The notes below the pieces were generated by a model. It was not told the DNA's origin and did not search any database. It saw nothing but the letters and a program-made list of their open reading frames with translations. A DNA stretch of 64,000 nt. Source: Brachionus koreanus. Lineage: Eukaryota > Rotifera > Eurotatoria > Ploima > Brachionidae. Both the position numbers and the translations under genes were made by a program. Each line of letters starts with the position of its first letter. The stretch's first letter is position 1. Below are positions 10,747 through 22,600 of this stretch, one piece after another. The DNA is taken from the NCBI GenBank assembly GCA_016987375.1, contig PJRA01000160.1:2150419-2214418 (forward strand), given 5' to 3'.

Positions 10747-11896
10747 GAACGAAGTTGAGAGAAATAATTTGAGTTTGTTGATCGAAAATTTGTCTCAACC
10801 AAAAAGCGCTAACAATTCTGACTACACAATCGAAATAGTACAAGAAAACTCTTCTCAAAAACCAAAAAATCCAGCAAATCTTAATGAAGCATTTGCTAAT
10901 GGTACTCTAGCTGAATCTACCAGTGTCTCGTCATCAACTCAAACAATTGAACCAAGTTTTGTAGAAAATTTTGGACCGAAGTCAAGCTCTCAAATTGTAA
11001 ATGTACAATGTCAATTAAATTCATCAGTCATACCCGTAACTAATTCAAGTATTACAATATCAAAAATTCAAGAGTTAACTGATGACGAAGATGAAAATAT
11101 TTCGAAAACATATCAATTTTCACCTAAATTATGTGATTCACATTCTCACTGCATAAAAGAAACCCAAAACGAGACAAAAAAAAGACGCACTCTGCTTAAT
11201 ACGAAATATGCTGGAGAATTGAACGAAAACTCTGAATCATCACTTATTTCGAACGAATACGAAAGCAAACCAGCAGTTAGAATAACTAGAACAAGTTCAT
11301 CAAGCTCATCAGCAAGTACTTCAAGCTCGTCCGTATCATCTTTTATCTGCAATACTCCAAAGGCTTATATTCAACGGCCTAAAACCGATTTTTTTAGCGA
11401 ACCGCGAAATTTTAATCTCAAAAACAAAATAAAAGACTCACATTTAATTTTTTCTCCTGTAAAAAACAGAACAGAGCGTAAACAAAAGCTAAAAGAAATC
11501 AAAAAAAAATATTTGTCAAATCCTCAATTTAAATTGATTAAAAGCCCTGCAAAGACAAATTCCGATTTAGTGGACAAAATTTTAAATATAAAAAATGTAA
11601 TCTCTAGTGATGAAGAGGAGTATGACATGGGAAAGTTATCGTTTGGTCGACGGCGACTGTTGTTTGACAAAAACAATCAACTAAAACAATTAGACAAAGC
11701 ATTTGACTCTGTTGATAAGTCAATACCAAGTGGTCAAAATCAATGCATTAATCAGAATAATTCTATGAACCAGAGCTTTGGTTCTATTCAGTCTAATCTT
11801 TTGAACTATAGATTTATTTCAGATCATACTGATGACAAATTACAAGAATATTTAGTTCATTTGGCAGAAATGACCAAATCAATGAATTCTAAATAA
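10747..11896 (+). CDS. Ser-rich disordered protein, 5' exon not identified
   Basis: I do not recognise the family. A frame of about 380 codons opens after a plausible AG acceptor (ttaag, ending 10746) and runs to TAA at 11894-11896. There is no ATG near its 5' end and the frame is closed upstream by TAG at 10730, so at least one upstream exon is missing or initiation is unusual. The protein is mostly low-complexity: acidic patches (ELTDDEDEN, SSDEEEYD), a serine tract near residue 180, a basic segment (KNRTERKQKLKEIKKKY), SPxK-type sites (SPVKNR, SPAK) and a short C-terminal helix (LQEYLVHLAEMTKSM). This composition suggests a nuclear or cytoskeletal regulatory protein; that is inference. Confidence 0.6.
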
Positions 11897-14242
11897 CTAG
11901 TTTTCAAATTATGGATACTATTTGTTTATTTTTTTTTAGCAAGAAATTCGTACAAATTTTGTTTAGAGAACTAAGAGTTAAATATTTTTCAATTATTGGA
12001 AACTTATTTGTCCAAATGATTTTTTTTTAAATTTCTAGATTTGAAAGTTTGTAAATAAAATAGAATGTACATCTATAAATTGATTTTCGAACCAAACTGT
12101 GAATTAAGTTCATTAAAAAATAAACAATAAAAGTATTACCATAATTTTTGTTGTTTTAGAATTTAAATAAAAAAAATTAAAAATTAAAAAAAATTTAAAT
12201 GATAAAATTTTATAATATTATTTTTTAGTTTATTTTATTTATTTGTCAGCTTTAATTTTAATTATTTATTTGAAGAACTTTTATTGATTTGGAAATTTTT
12301 AAAAAACAAGTATTAAATTTAAAAGTAATAATACTAGTAGTAATGATTAAATCCTGCAAGGATAATGTTCAACTATGACCTATGGCAGTAAAAATTTTCT
12401 TTTTGAATCAACTAAAACCTTGGAAAAAAATTTTCAGTCTTTTTTTTTCCAATAATAATTATCCAAAAACTCAAAGAAAATTGGTTTAACGGTTTTCTTA
12501 ATAATATTCATAGTTTATTTTAAGAACTCAAGTTTTTCATGATTCCAACCAAGCGAATAAGATTCTCACTATGGTTAAAAAAACTTTAAATGTTGCATTG
12601 GTAAGACCACACTTTAAAAATTGTATTCGAATACGCCATAGCAACTTATTTTTATTATTATCTTTCAAATGAATAGCTTTTATTTTATTAATTCTATTCT
12701 TCTAAAATACCTAACAATAGATTAATATGATTAGTAGTATGTAGATTAAATCTTGGGAATACTTATACCTTCTATTTTGTAAAACTAATCTAACTAAAAC
12801 AATCCTTTAAAAAATTCATATTTTTATAAAAATTCAATTTTTTTTACATTGCCAGAATATGTCAATAACTGAATAATTAGTAAAATCCTATCATCTAAAA
12901 TAATTAAAAAAATTGAAATTGTATTTAAAAAAATTAACAATTTTTCGGACTACTTGAGTTTTTTAGAAACCGTTCTAAAATACTGAAACTTGAACATTAT
13001 TTAATTGAAATAAAATTTTATAAAATAGCCTTTTAAACAGCTTGTTTTTATTCCATAAAAAAATTTAGTTAATTTTATGAAAAAACAAATAGGTGTATTG
13101 AAACTAAGATTACAGATATGAGTTTAAACATTTTATTTTTCAGGAAAATCGAAAAAAACAGCAGTTGAGCAACTAAAAATATCAGTTTAATCTAAAAATT
13201 CAAATTTGACAAATTTTTTAAGAATTACATGATTTGAAGAGATTTTTTAAGAAAAATAAAACAATAAAGTAATAAAGTAAAACCATAGATTTGTTGAGTA
13301 TTTTGTCTAGATTTTTAAAAAAAAAGGGTCATAATTGATCCATCGGAGGAGATACGATTTAAATTAGAAAAAATACATTTTTTTCCTTTTCTTAGCCAAC
13401 AAAAACCAAAACATTTTATGTATATTTAAGTTTTATCTTTGAGATTTTGAGTCTTAAAGAACAACAACTTTTTAAAGGGTTTGGGTGTAAAAATTTTTTT
13501 TAGCCCGCCCAGATTTTCGAGGGCGTTGATTTTGAATTTTGAGTCAAAAGTGTGGAATTCAGATAGAACCAAAGTTTGGAATGTCATGAACTTTAAATAC
13601 TTTTAAAGATTAGTTAATTTACATGTATTAAAGAATTAAATTCACAATATTTTCCAATGAATATTCATCCATATATCAGTTAAAAGAGAACCAAAATTTT
13701 TAAAGATTTTTAATAATTTTGGTATACATTAAGACCGGAGTGATTTTTCGACCCATTTTATTTGACTTGTATTTTTACTCTTTTTCAATGAAAAAAAAAT
13801 TTAGAGGTTTAAAAAGATCCTTCCGGCCTTTGAATGTTACATTTGGATAATCTAGTTAAAATATTCTATTGAAATAACTAATAATTCTTTGGTTTTGACA
13901 TAATTTGGTTATTTCATTTAGAAATATGATCAAATTAACAATAAATAAATAATTATATTTAGATTTTAAGTAACGATCTATGTTAAAGAACATTTCTTAA
14001 TTCAGAATTAAACTAATTTTAAAAAATTAATTTAAATAATATATTAAAAATATTATAAATATATGTGAAAGTTTATTTTTTCAAATACTAGGATGGATTT
14101 TTCTAATAAAAACTTTAAGTAGAAAACTTTTTAATCCTATTCAAAATTATAGAATTCAAATTAAGTAATAAAAAATTTAAATTTTTTAAAATGGTTTATT
14201 TTTTTTTAAATTAAAATACTAATTTTTCGAAAAATTACTATT
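11897..14242. other. Intergenic with one retrotransposon relic
   Basis: The 2.3 kb between the Ser-rich gene and RPL18 are AT-rich. The only coding-like trace is the decayed RT relic at 12340-12670. The GC-richer patch at about 13500-13525 shows no protein I recognise. Confidence 0.45.
12340..12670 (+). pseudogene. Badly decayed non-LTR reverse-transcriptase relic
   Basis: Short pieces in shifting frames recall the RT C-terminal region: LNPARIMFNYD near 12350 (compare NPxKCKVM), SNQANKILTMVKKTLN near 12550 (compare ANKAxRILGxIKRTF) and VRPHFKNC near 12600 (compare VRPHLEYC). Order and spacing match the same domain in the element at 4461-5882. Many frameshifts and stops make it a much older insertion. 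Confidence 0.5.
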
Positions 14243-15303
14243 TTAATTTCTGAAACCACGGCTAGCTCTACGACCTCTGGCTTTTTCGAATTTACGTCCC
14301 TTGGCTCTAACAAATGGTCTAAAAAAATTTCATTTTAAATTTCATCCTTAGTTAATAACCATTTTTTTCTTACTTTGTGTTGCTGTGTCTAGTTCCAGGA
14401 GCTGGTCCAAAGTGTCTGACAGCTTCTCTTTGACTACGTGGGCCCGAAAGCAAGACACAATTTTCACCTTTTGGTGATCTCAAAGCCAATTGATCAAAAG
14501 TTAAAATTTCACCTCCGGCTTTTAGAATTCTTGCTCTAGCTTGTTCAGTAACGTGCAAGGCAACTACCTAGTATTCAAAATTCATCAAAATTAAATATTT
14601 TTCTTAGTTAAATTTTCAGTTTGGATTAAATCAGAAATTAATTGTTTCATTAAGATTTCAATCCCATATCCGCAAAAATAAAATTTCATCATTTTTAAAA
14701 CCGGAACTGAAAATAAAAATATAACATTTAACTTACTGATAGTTTTGGAACTTCAAAAAGTCTGACATCGTTAGTGATTGTTCCAACAACGACGGCGGTT
14801 TTTCCCTGACGGTCTTTTTGGCCCATTTTTCTTACCTAAAAAATTAATTTTAATAAAAAAAAATTAAAATCTATCCAAATTTTTTATTCTCAGAATTTTT
14901 TAGTTTTTGATTTCATTAGAATCAATCCCATATCCGCAAAAACTAATTATTCATCATTGATTATAAGATAAAAATGGCTAAATCTTACCAAACGAGCCAA
15001 AGAGACTGGTGGACGATTGGTTTTGCTCATAAACAAACGTCTCAAAATGATTTTGTTAAATTTGGCACCAGAACGACGGGCCAAAAATCTGTAAAGCTAT
15101 TTTGACGTAATAATAATTTTTCCAGTAAATTTTATGTCAAAATTTTAATTTACCTTGACCAAGAGTAAAAGATAAACATCATTGCTTCTTGGAGCTAATC
15201 TTCTAACTTTTCGGTCGTTTTTATGGTTAATATCAATACCCTTAGAGAAATAATCATTTTAATTTCTGTGATTAAATAGGATTTTAAAATGCAGTCTTAC
15301 CAT
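14243..15303 (-). CDS. RPL18: 60S ribosomal protein L18 (eL18)
   Basis: Structural protein of the large ribosomal subunit. Six coding exons join in phase: 15303-15301 (the ATG alone), 15240-15154, 15096-14989, 14835-14737, 14567-14374 and 14318-14243, giving 188 residues, the same length as the human protein. Landmarks are [93 protein letters not shown] and the basic tail [16 protein letters not shown]. Three introns are only 55-60 bp, but the introns 14988-14836 and 14736-14568 are 153 and 169 bp and each carries a C/D-box-like snoRNA candidate. Splitting the initiator ATG from the body by an intron is common in ribosomal protein genes. Identification is secure. Confidence 0.97.
14627..14698 (-). 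ncRNA. Candidate intronic C/D-box snoRNA (RPL18 intron 14736-14568)
   Basis: Read on the minus strand, box C ATGATGA is at 14692-14686 and box D CTGA at 14634-14631. Their outer flanks TTAAA and TTTAA can form a five-base terminal stem. Inside are a shared block at 14678-14658 containing TGCGGATATGGGATT and a C'-like TAATGAA. The putative D' ATTGA follows the block, so the block would be the guide. The host, a ribosomal protein intron, and the extra intron length fit. The target rRNA site is not known to me. Confidence 0.55.
14885..14963 (-). ncRNA. Second candidate C/D-box snoRNA, related to the first (RPL18 intron 14988-14836)
   Basis: Box C ATGATGA is at 14957-14951. The 21-nt block at 14942-14922 is identical to that of the neighbouring intron, as is the TAATGAAAT-like C' region. 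A CTGA at 14893-14890 could be box D, but the flanking terminal stem is weaker than in the other copy. It looks like a duplicated snoRNA that keeps the same guide. Boundaries are uncertain. Confidence 0.45.
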
Positions 15304-15816
15304 CGTTTATGTTGGTTGATAGTTTGAATCAAAAAGGGGCTGTTAATTTTAATTTAAAATTCTAAGTTCGAATTATTAGTTGGTTAAGCTATATTCATGC
15401 AAAGCTTGATTTGCAAGCGAGTACTCGTATGGATTTTATCTCATAAGAAAAAGGGGGCTTTATAAAAGGTGCATATAAAAATGAATTTTAAAATAAACTA
15501 AATGCGTTTGGCTCGTACAATTCATACCATGCTGTCTATGATTAGCTCGTGACTATTTTTTTGGCTTTAAATTTTAATATTGAATTCAGTCTCAATAGCT
15601 TACCGATATGAATTTTGCATTATGCCAAGCTCAAATATTTTAGCTAAAAATAATTAAATTTTATTTTTAATTTTAAAATTATTAATTTATTGTCAAGAAA
15701 AATAAGCAATTTATTCTAATTAATTTTTTTAGCTAGACTTATTGTTTTTAAAATTCAAGACTATACTTTATTTTTCTTCCCATTAAGATAATGTTTTTTT
15801 TATAATTATGACTTAA

Positions 15817-15984
15817 CACTAAAAGGACCGGTGTCAGTTTGACACTTTTTTTCATGATCAAATTTCCATAAAATCAATTTTATTTTATAATATTTATTTA
15901 TAGTAACAGATTTAGAAAGTTTTAATCTTTATAAGATATATGAGAATAAAGAGAGTTTCAAATTGTCACCGGTCCTTTGAGTGT
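15817..15984. mobile_element. MITE flanked by TTAA (piggyBac-like)
   Basis: TTAA at 15813-15816 and 15985-15988 brackets a 168-bp element. Its left end cactaaaaggaccggtgtca matches the reverse complement of the right end (tgtcaccggtcctttgagtg) at 18 of 20 positions, and similarity continues through gtttgacac versus atttgaaac. A TTAA duplication is characteristic of piggyBac-type transposition. There is no coding capacity. Confidence 0.75.
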
Positions 15985-16626
15985 TTAATAGAGATTTTAA
16001 AAAATTGTGAAATTTTAACTGTGTTAAAGTTAAAATTCATTTTTTTTAAAATTAATTTCAATTATTGATTTTTATATACAATGAAAATAAAATGATTAAT
16101 TTTAAAAAATATTTAAATTAAGCAATAGAAAATTTATTAATCCTTTCAAAAAATGAATCCAAATACGATAATAAAGCTGCTAAAACGGAATCATGAATTG
16201 ATTGTTAATTAAATAAAAATTGCAAAAAGAATTGTGAAAATTTAATTTTTAATAAGTTCTAGTTTTCCAAGTCAAATCAATGACTTTGTTTTGATACCGC
16301 TCGAAGAATATGTGAAGCTTCCACTGCACTAATGAAAATTCGATTCTCTCCCTTGGCTGAGTACTCGCACATCTAGCCATTGACAATTTATTTGACCAAT
16401 GAATTACAATAAGGTACTAATGAAGCATCAACTAATCAAAAAGATTTGAACCTAGCTCTTCATTATCTGTATAAAATTCGCGTTTATTCTTAGACAAAAA
16501 AATTTTAAATAAAGTCATAACTTTGAGTCAAATTTTTGTGACTAAGACTTAAAACTATGACTTATAATACTTTTTTTATCTTAGTTCGACTTAAAAGGCG
16601 GTTAATCAAATAAATAATTAAATTAA

Positions 16627-16679
16627 ATTAATCAAGTCTGTATCTGAGGTATTACTGGATGCAGACTTGATTAATATTT
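16627..16679. repeat. Short perfect hairpin
   Basis: The arm attaatcaagtctg and its reverse complement cagacttgattaat flank a loop of about 20 nt that can extend the stem with a G-U pair (tatc/gatg). It is too short for a typical miRNA precursor and is more likely a mobile-element remnant or a chance palindrome. Confidence 0.45.
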
Positions 16680-16734
16680 ATTGAAAAATATTTATTTATA
16701 AATGAAAAAAACTGTACAAAATATAAGGAAATCT

Positions 16735-16987
16735 CCAAAATACGGACACGGATTTTTTCTTCTAAAACTTAAATACGGACTAACATTATATTCAATTTAA
16801 AGCCAATAAATTAAAAAAACTGTTTTTTTTTCCAATGAATTAAAATTCGTTTTTTTCTAAAATTATCATTTTTAGCTTTATATTAAGTAAGCTTTTTAGT
16901 CTAAAAGGGTTCGTGTCTGTATTTTGTAAAAGGAGACTGGGTCCGAGTTTCAGTAAATTACCATCAAGTCCGTGTCCGTATTTTAGA
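16735..16987. mobile_element. Inverted-repeat element with tacggacacgga termini
   Basis: The sequence aaaatacggacacgga at 16737-16752 is the reverse complement of tccgtgtccgtatttt at 16969-16984. Internal partial copies of cggac-type sequence lie at 16776 and 16907. The span is about 250 bp with no coding capacity, so it is probably a MITE. No clear target duplication is visible. Confidence 0.6.
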
Positions 16988-17390
16988 CGACATGCCAGGA
17001 ATTTCAAGTCCGGATTTTAGGGATAGCCTAAATAAAATTCAAATTATAGTAATTTAAACAAAAATCAATATAAACCATTAAACTTAACTTTTTTAAAAAA
17101 CGGAATAAATTTAATCATAAAAATGAAGAATTGGCGTTGCAAATTGAAAAAAATCTTTTATTATCAATCCTTTTTAAAAACTTAAAATATTATATTTTTT
17201 AACTAGGGTCAAATTCTTAAAAACTTATCTTTAAATTAACATTAATCTGTATTATTATATAAAACCTAGGTATGGCTTTTTATAAATAAAAATCCAAAAG
17301 ACTAATTTTATCATTTTTTTATATAAGGATGATTATAAGTTAGTTTTTGTTTCAAAAGCTTTATTTTACAATAACGAAATTTACATTATT

Positions 17391-17571
17391 TTACATATTT
17401 GAAAGTTTTTTACTCAATTTCTTGGCTTTCTCATGCTGTACGGCGCTATATTTTGGTGTTTTTTCACGTTTACGATATGAAATATTCATTTTTGTTAACT
17501 GCCGGCCAACTGTTGTCTGGTGGACATTAAATTTTCTTGCTAGACGCCTTTGACTCACTCCAGTTCGGTTA
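17391..17571 (-). pseudogene. Mariner-type transposase, helix-turn-helix fragment
   Basis: The minus strand reads NRTGVSQRRLARKFNVHQTT, then VGRQLTKMN, YRKREKTPKYS and a Lys-rich stretch before a stop at 17391-17393. This is the paired-type HTH region of a Tc1/mariner-family transposase (compare VSQRKLARKFNVSQTTVSR). The N-terminal side runs into the N gap at 17573-17684. Catalytic domains are absent on the other side. A likely 5' terminal region of the same element, ending gatgcataagtaaatggaca on the minus strand, lies near 17790-17822. Confidence 0.75.
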
Positions 17572-17572
17572 T

Positions 17573-17684
17573 NNNNNNNNNNNNNNNNNNNNNNNNNNNN
17601 NNNNNNNNNNNNNNNNNNNNNNNNNNNNNNNNNNNNNNNNNNNNNNNNNNNNNNNNNNNNNNNNNNNNNNNNNNNNNNNNNNNN
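17573..17684. other. Assembly gap (112 N)
   Basis: An unsequenced stretch inside a mariner-type element, probably left open because the repeat is multicopy. Confidence 0.95.
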
Positions 17685-19610
17685 CCATTTTAAAATTTTT
17701 TTTTTGCAATATAATAGCTAATTTTTAGTAGTTTATAAATAAATATATATATGATCCCCTGATCATTTACATGATCGGGCAAGTTAACTTAACTTTTGTC
17801 CATTTACTTATGCATCACCCGTTATAAATCAAAATATAGCAAACGCGATGATTAATTAAAAGCAAAATTATTTTAAGTTTAGCAAGAGTTTTTAAATATT
17901 TCATTATTTATCTAGTATATTTCGTTTTAAAATTTTTTTAATTAATTAAAAACTTAATTTTAATTTTTAAATTGATTTTTTTTAATCTTTTATACAGAAA
18001 AATTAATCGGTTAAGTTTTATTTTACTTTAAAACTTTGATGAACTTTCATTTTACTAAAAAACAAATGTAACATTGAAATTATTATTCTGTATTTATTTT
18101 TTGATTAAAAAATACTTTAAGCTTCTTTTAATCTTTGAGTATGATCATTAAAATTTTATCTTAAACTTTAAATTTACATATTGATTCGAATAGGTTAGGC
18201 AATAATTTTGAACATTTAAATTAAAAGAAAAGTTTGTTTGCTTAATCAAAGTCTTCCTTTCTCTGTTTTTAAAGTAAAGGATATACTGAAATAAATTTAT
18301 TGAAAAATAGAGTTTTTCTTGATTATTTTTTTTTCCTAAATTGTTTTAAAATAAGAAAAAGAATAAATGTAGCTAAATTGTTTGATATAAATTCAATATA
18401 TTTGTTGCAATTTTTATTTAAAAAAAAATCAGCATACTAAAATCGATTGTGCTTTTAAATTTTAAAAAAATTCTCATATAACCAGGAAAAAACACTCAAA
18501 ATTTGCAAAAATGAATTTTTTATAGATAAACATTTCGTGATTGTGTCAAAATATTGAATGAATTTAAATGATTGATTATTTTATTGACTTGAAAATAGAA
18601 AACTTGCGTGCTCGAAAAATTTGGCAAGTCAGTTAGAATAATTTTTTTTTCCTCGAAAAAATGGATTAAAATTTGTTGATTTCTAATATTTTAAAATTTA
18701 ATTTTGCAATTTTTCTCCCTATCACTTCTAAAAAAATTTAATTAAGAATTTCAGCTGGTTTTCAAAATAATATTCATAATTGATTTGAAAATTGAGTCTT
18801 TGTAGGGAAAAAAATCCAATTAAATAAATTGTTAAAAATCACATCTAACATCGCCTTGCAAAAAGCTAATTTCAAATAGGAAATCAAAATTAGCTTGAAA
18901 AGATTATTAATTAAAATGCTTAAAATTTTGTCGAAATTCCTTGTTTTGGCATAAGCATGAGAGAGAAATTTTAGATTTTTTCTCTAATGTCATTACGGTA
19001 ATAAATACACTTATGTACTAATACATTGCATTCAATTATCATAAAGGAATTTATTTCATCTAGCGAGCAAGGAGAGAAAAATCGATATTTTAAAAAATTT
19101 ATTCAAAATTATACCAGGAATAAAACGAGACACAAATAGAAAAAAATTGAAAAATGGTAAAATTTAGAGAATTATGCTACAGCTTTGTATTATTTTAATA
19201 TCTTTAAAAGCTTAGACAATAAAATAGAGTGCTGCACAAAAATCAGAGGGGGAGAAGAAATTAAGGAAATAATTTTTCAAATTATTCTTTATTCTAATTC
19301 AGAGTAAATTTTTACGATATCTCATCTTCAAAATAAATTTAACTTGCTATGCTTTGGTTGATAGAAAATCGATTCACAATTTCAAAAATGACTTTTTCAT
19401 GTTTAATAATACACTTTTCTATAATTCTAAAGAAAATTTTGCTCGAATCTAATAATTTTTAAATCTAAATTATTTATAATATCTTTTAATTATTTCATTA
19501 TTAATTTTAAAAATTTTAAAACATTTTAGATTTAAATTATTCAATTGCATGTTTCATCCCGAATCCCTAGACCTGTGTCGAATTGTTTGTTTATTAATGT
19601 AAAATCAGAG

Positions 19611-22600
19611 ATGTCAAACATAATTGAAGGTATTAATAGATTAAATAAAAATTAGACTCTTTTTTGCTTAACTAATTATAAATACTTTTATTATTTTTCT
19701 AAGAAAAAGAAAATCGTGAACGTCTTCTCAAAAATGTTAAGAAAGAATGCAAACAACTAATGGAAATAGCTGTTACTAAAAAGTTCATCAATGAAGATAA
19801 TTCTTGCATTACAACATTATGTGGTAACTGAAATTTTATCAATAATTTTAAAATTAGTATTTAAAATTAGACATTTATTTTTATGGTTAATAATTGTTTA
19901 GAGAGTTCAGTTTTTTGTTCTTTTGTTCAAAATAAAGCTTTTTTAGGAGAAATTAGATAAAAATTAAAATTATAAGAAACAATTAATTTTTTAAGTCTTA
20001 TCTTGTCAAGTATTTATAAAAATGAAGCTTACATCTAAATCAAATTAAATTAATTAGCCAGAGAAAGAAAATAAAAAAAATCAAAAAGAAGAAATTTTTT
20101 TTTAAAGAATAAAAAATATCAAACAAAATTTGTTTTCTTGAAACCTTTTGATATTACCAAAAATAGATTAATTTATTTTATTAAAAAATATTGATAATGG
20201 CTTTTAATTAAAAATTGGGTAGTTTGAACCTTTTTGAATCTTTTTTACCAAAAAATATTCTTTTTTAAAAAAACAAAAATAAGATTGTATTAAGGTTGAA
20301 TTTGATTATTTATTTGAATTAGACTAAGTTGAAATATTTTTATTTTCAGCTACAATAGAATCATGTTTACTCCACGGTTTGAGGCGTAGAGCGATTGGTT
20401 TGTTTAGAACTAACACAACTCTTTTTATTCTTCAAAAACTAAGCAAAAGCTGTGAAGAAGCAAAGCAAATTTTGGACTTATGTGACGAATATGATAAAGC
20501 TTATTGCTCAAAAAATTCAATAACCGAAAATAAAGTTTTATGCTCAGCTAATTCGCAGCATTCTTTGTTTTCACGCAAGAATATATCTAGCTCAGAAAAT
20601 TCTAGCTCTTCATTTGGCTCAAATCAGCTAATAAACGGAAGAAATTTTTCGCCAATATTTTCAAAAGGTTCAAATTGCTATCGTTTTTTATGGATTAGAA
20701 TCGCATTATTGAACAAATGTCTGATAAAAATAATTGATCATTTGATTGAAGATTCAACTAATTATTATTATCCTTACGCTCTACTTGCAGATCCGGTTGA
20801 TGGACCTATTTTCAGTTCTCTCTTGATAGGACCATGTGCTCTGGAATACACTCAGATGAAGTCTTGTGAGCATATCTGGAATGATCCAAATGCGGATGAG
20901 CTTGTACAGCGACATCGAATGCATAGTTCAGGCAATTCATTTTCCAGTGTTTACGGTATTATTCATAATCATACTGGCACGCAAACACCGAACTCTTCGG
21001 CAAACGTTTTCTACAACAAATACAAGCTAGGTCTTAACTCATCGCTTGCCAAGCGAAAAGCAAGTATGAACACTGCTTTGGATGATATTACTAATTTGTC
21101 AAATGATAGAATTTTTCCAGCTCAAACAAATACATCTAATTATTTTGCTTCTAAAGATTCCAGTCAGACTTCGACTCAATTAAGTAATTCAACAAATTTA
21201 TCAGTGAATTATTCGGCCAAGGAATATGTGGAATCATTGCATCAGAATTCAAAGTCACAAATAATATACGGAAAAAATCATGTAGTAGTGATACAACGTG
21301 AAAAAGACATAACAGGTTACTTGTCGTTGCATTTGACTTCAAATGGTTTGGTACTTAAATGGACACCGAACCAAATAATGAACGGCTGTAATTCACTTGA
21401 TGATAGTGCAATGAATAAAACTAAAACTGGATATTGGGACTACGCATTAAACATAGATTTCAATACAATTGTATATCTACACTGTCATCAACAAGCTAGT
21501 TCAGGTGCCACGATTGTTTTAGTTGCTCAAGATGGTGTCCAGTACCCACCACTAATTTTCCCAAAAGGAAGTCATCTACTTCAATTTTTGACATGTTTGG
21601 AAACTGGATTGGCACCTAATGGTCAATTAGATCCAGCTTTATGGAATGATGATGGTAAAGGAAAAATATTCCCAAAAATAGCACGAAAAACTATTAAAAA
21701 ATACAAAAGTGAAACTGAAAGCTTGGACGAAATCGAAGAAAATCAGGAAGACTTCGTTTTTAGAATAATAAATTCTAAATCGAATGTAACTATGGTTAAT
21801 TCAGAACCTGTAAACAAGCGTAAATTGGAATTTTCATTATCCGCTGGCGATAAATCAGATACAGGACAAAATGCAATTTTCTTTGAAAAAATGTCTTATA
21901 ATAAAAGTAGAATAGGTTTTTTGCTATCATCATTTAGAAGAAAAAATTCATCATTTGATGAGTGTCAACAAAAAAATGAAACTAACGTTTTGTCACCATC
22001 TCAAGCATCCCAGTTTTCTGTCTTTAGTTCAATTGAAAGCAACCCTTGTTCGATTAGCCCATCATCAATTGTACTAGACAAGACATCTATTAATGGCTTT
22101 CATATTTTATCAAAAGTCGAAAACATGCAGCACCATGCAATCAATAATTTTGAAATTTTGTCAAATGAGCTCAATTCGGATAGCTTGACCAATTTAAAAC
22201 AAATATCTCCAAGGTAAACTCATTTAAGATTTCATTAAAATCTGTACAAATTGATTGAAATTTATTTTAAATACTATTATATTGAGTGCAATAGGTGAAA
22301 CAATATTTGTTTCACTTTGTTTCATCTGCAAAACAAATTTATGACTATTAGAGCAAAAGTTATAAGATTTTTTATTTTTTGTTTTGAAAGTTTTGTATGA
22401 GATTTCATAATGACTAATTTTTTTATTTAGACTAAATTTTTGAAAATTTGCTTATAACTTAGTTTTTATTATTTGCCATGGTTATGTTAATATTAACATT
22501 ATTATGAAAATAAAAAATTATATTAGAAAATTTAAAACAAATAAAAAAAGGAAATGAGTAATGAATTGAATTAAATTGTAACATCAATCTTGGTTATGAT

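Larger units (their letters stand above)
15304..19610. other. Intergenic, RPL18 promoter side to SGSM, with transposon remnants
   Basis: This 4.3-kb stretch holds the RPL18 promoter (no clear motif, although ttataaaagg occurs at about 15459), a TTAA-flanked MITE, two inverted-repeat elements, a mariner relic and an assembly gap, all listed separately. From 17830 to 19610 I see no gene. Confidence 0.45.

Noticed and set aside
18858..18895. Small hairpin with aagctaattt arms
   Set aside because: Ten-base arms with an AT-rich composition occur often by chance here.
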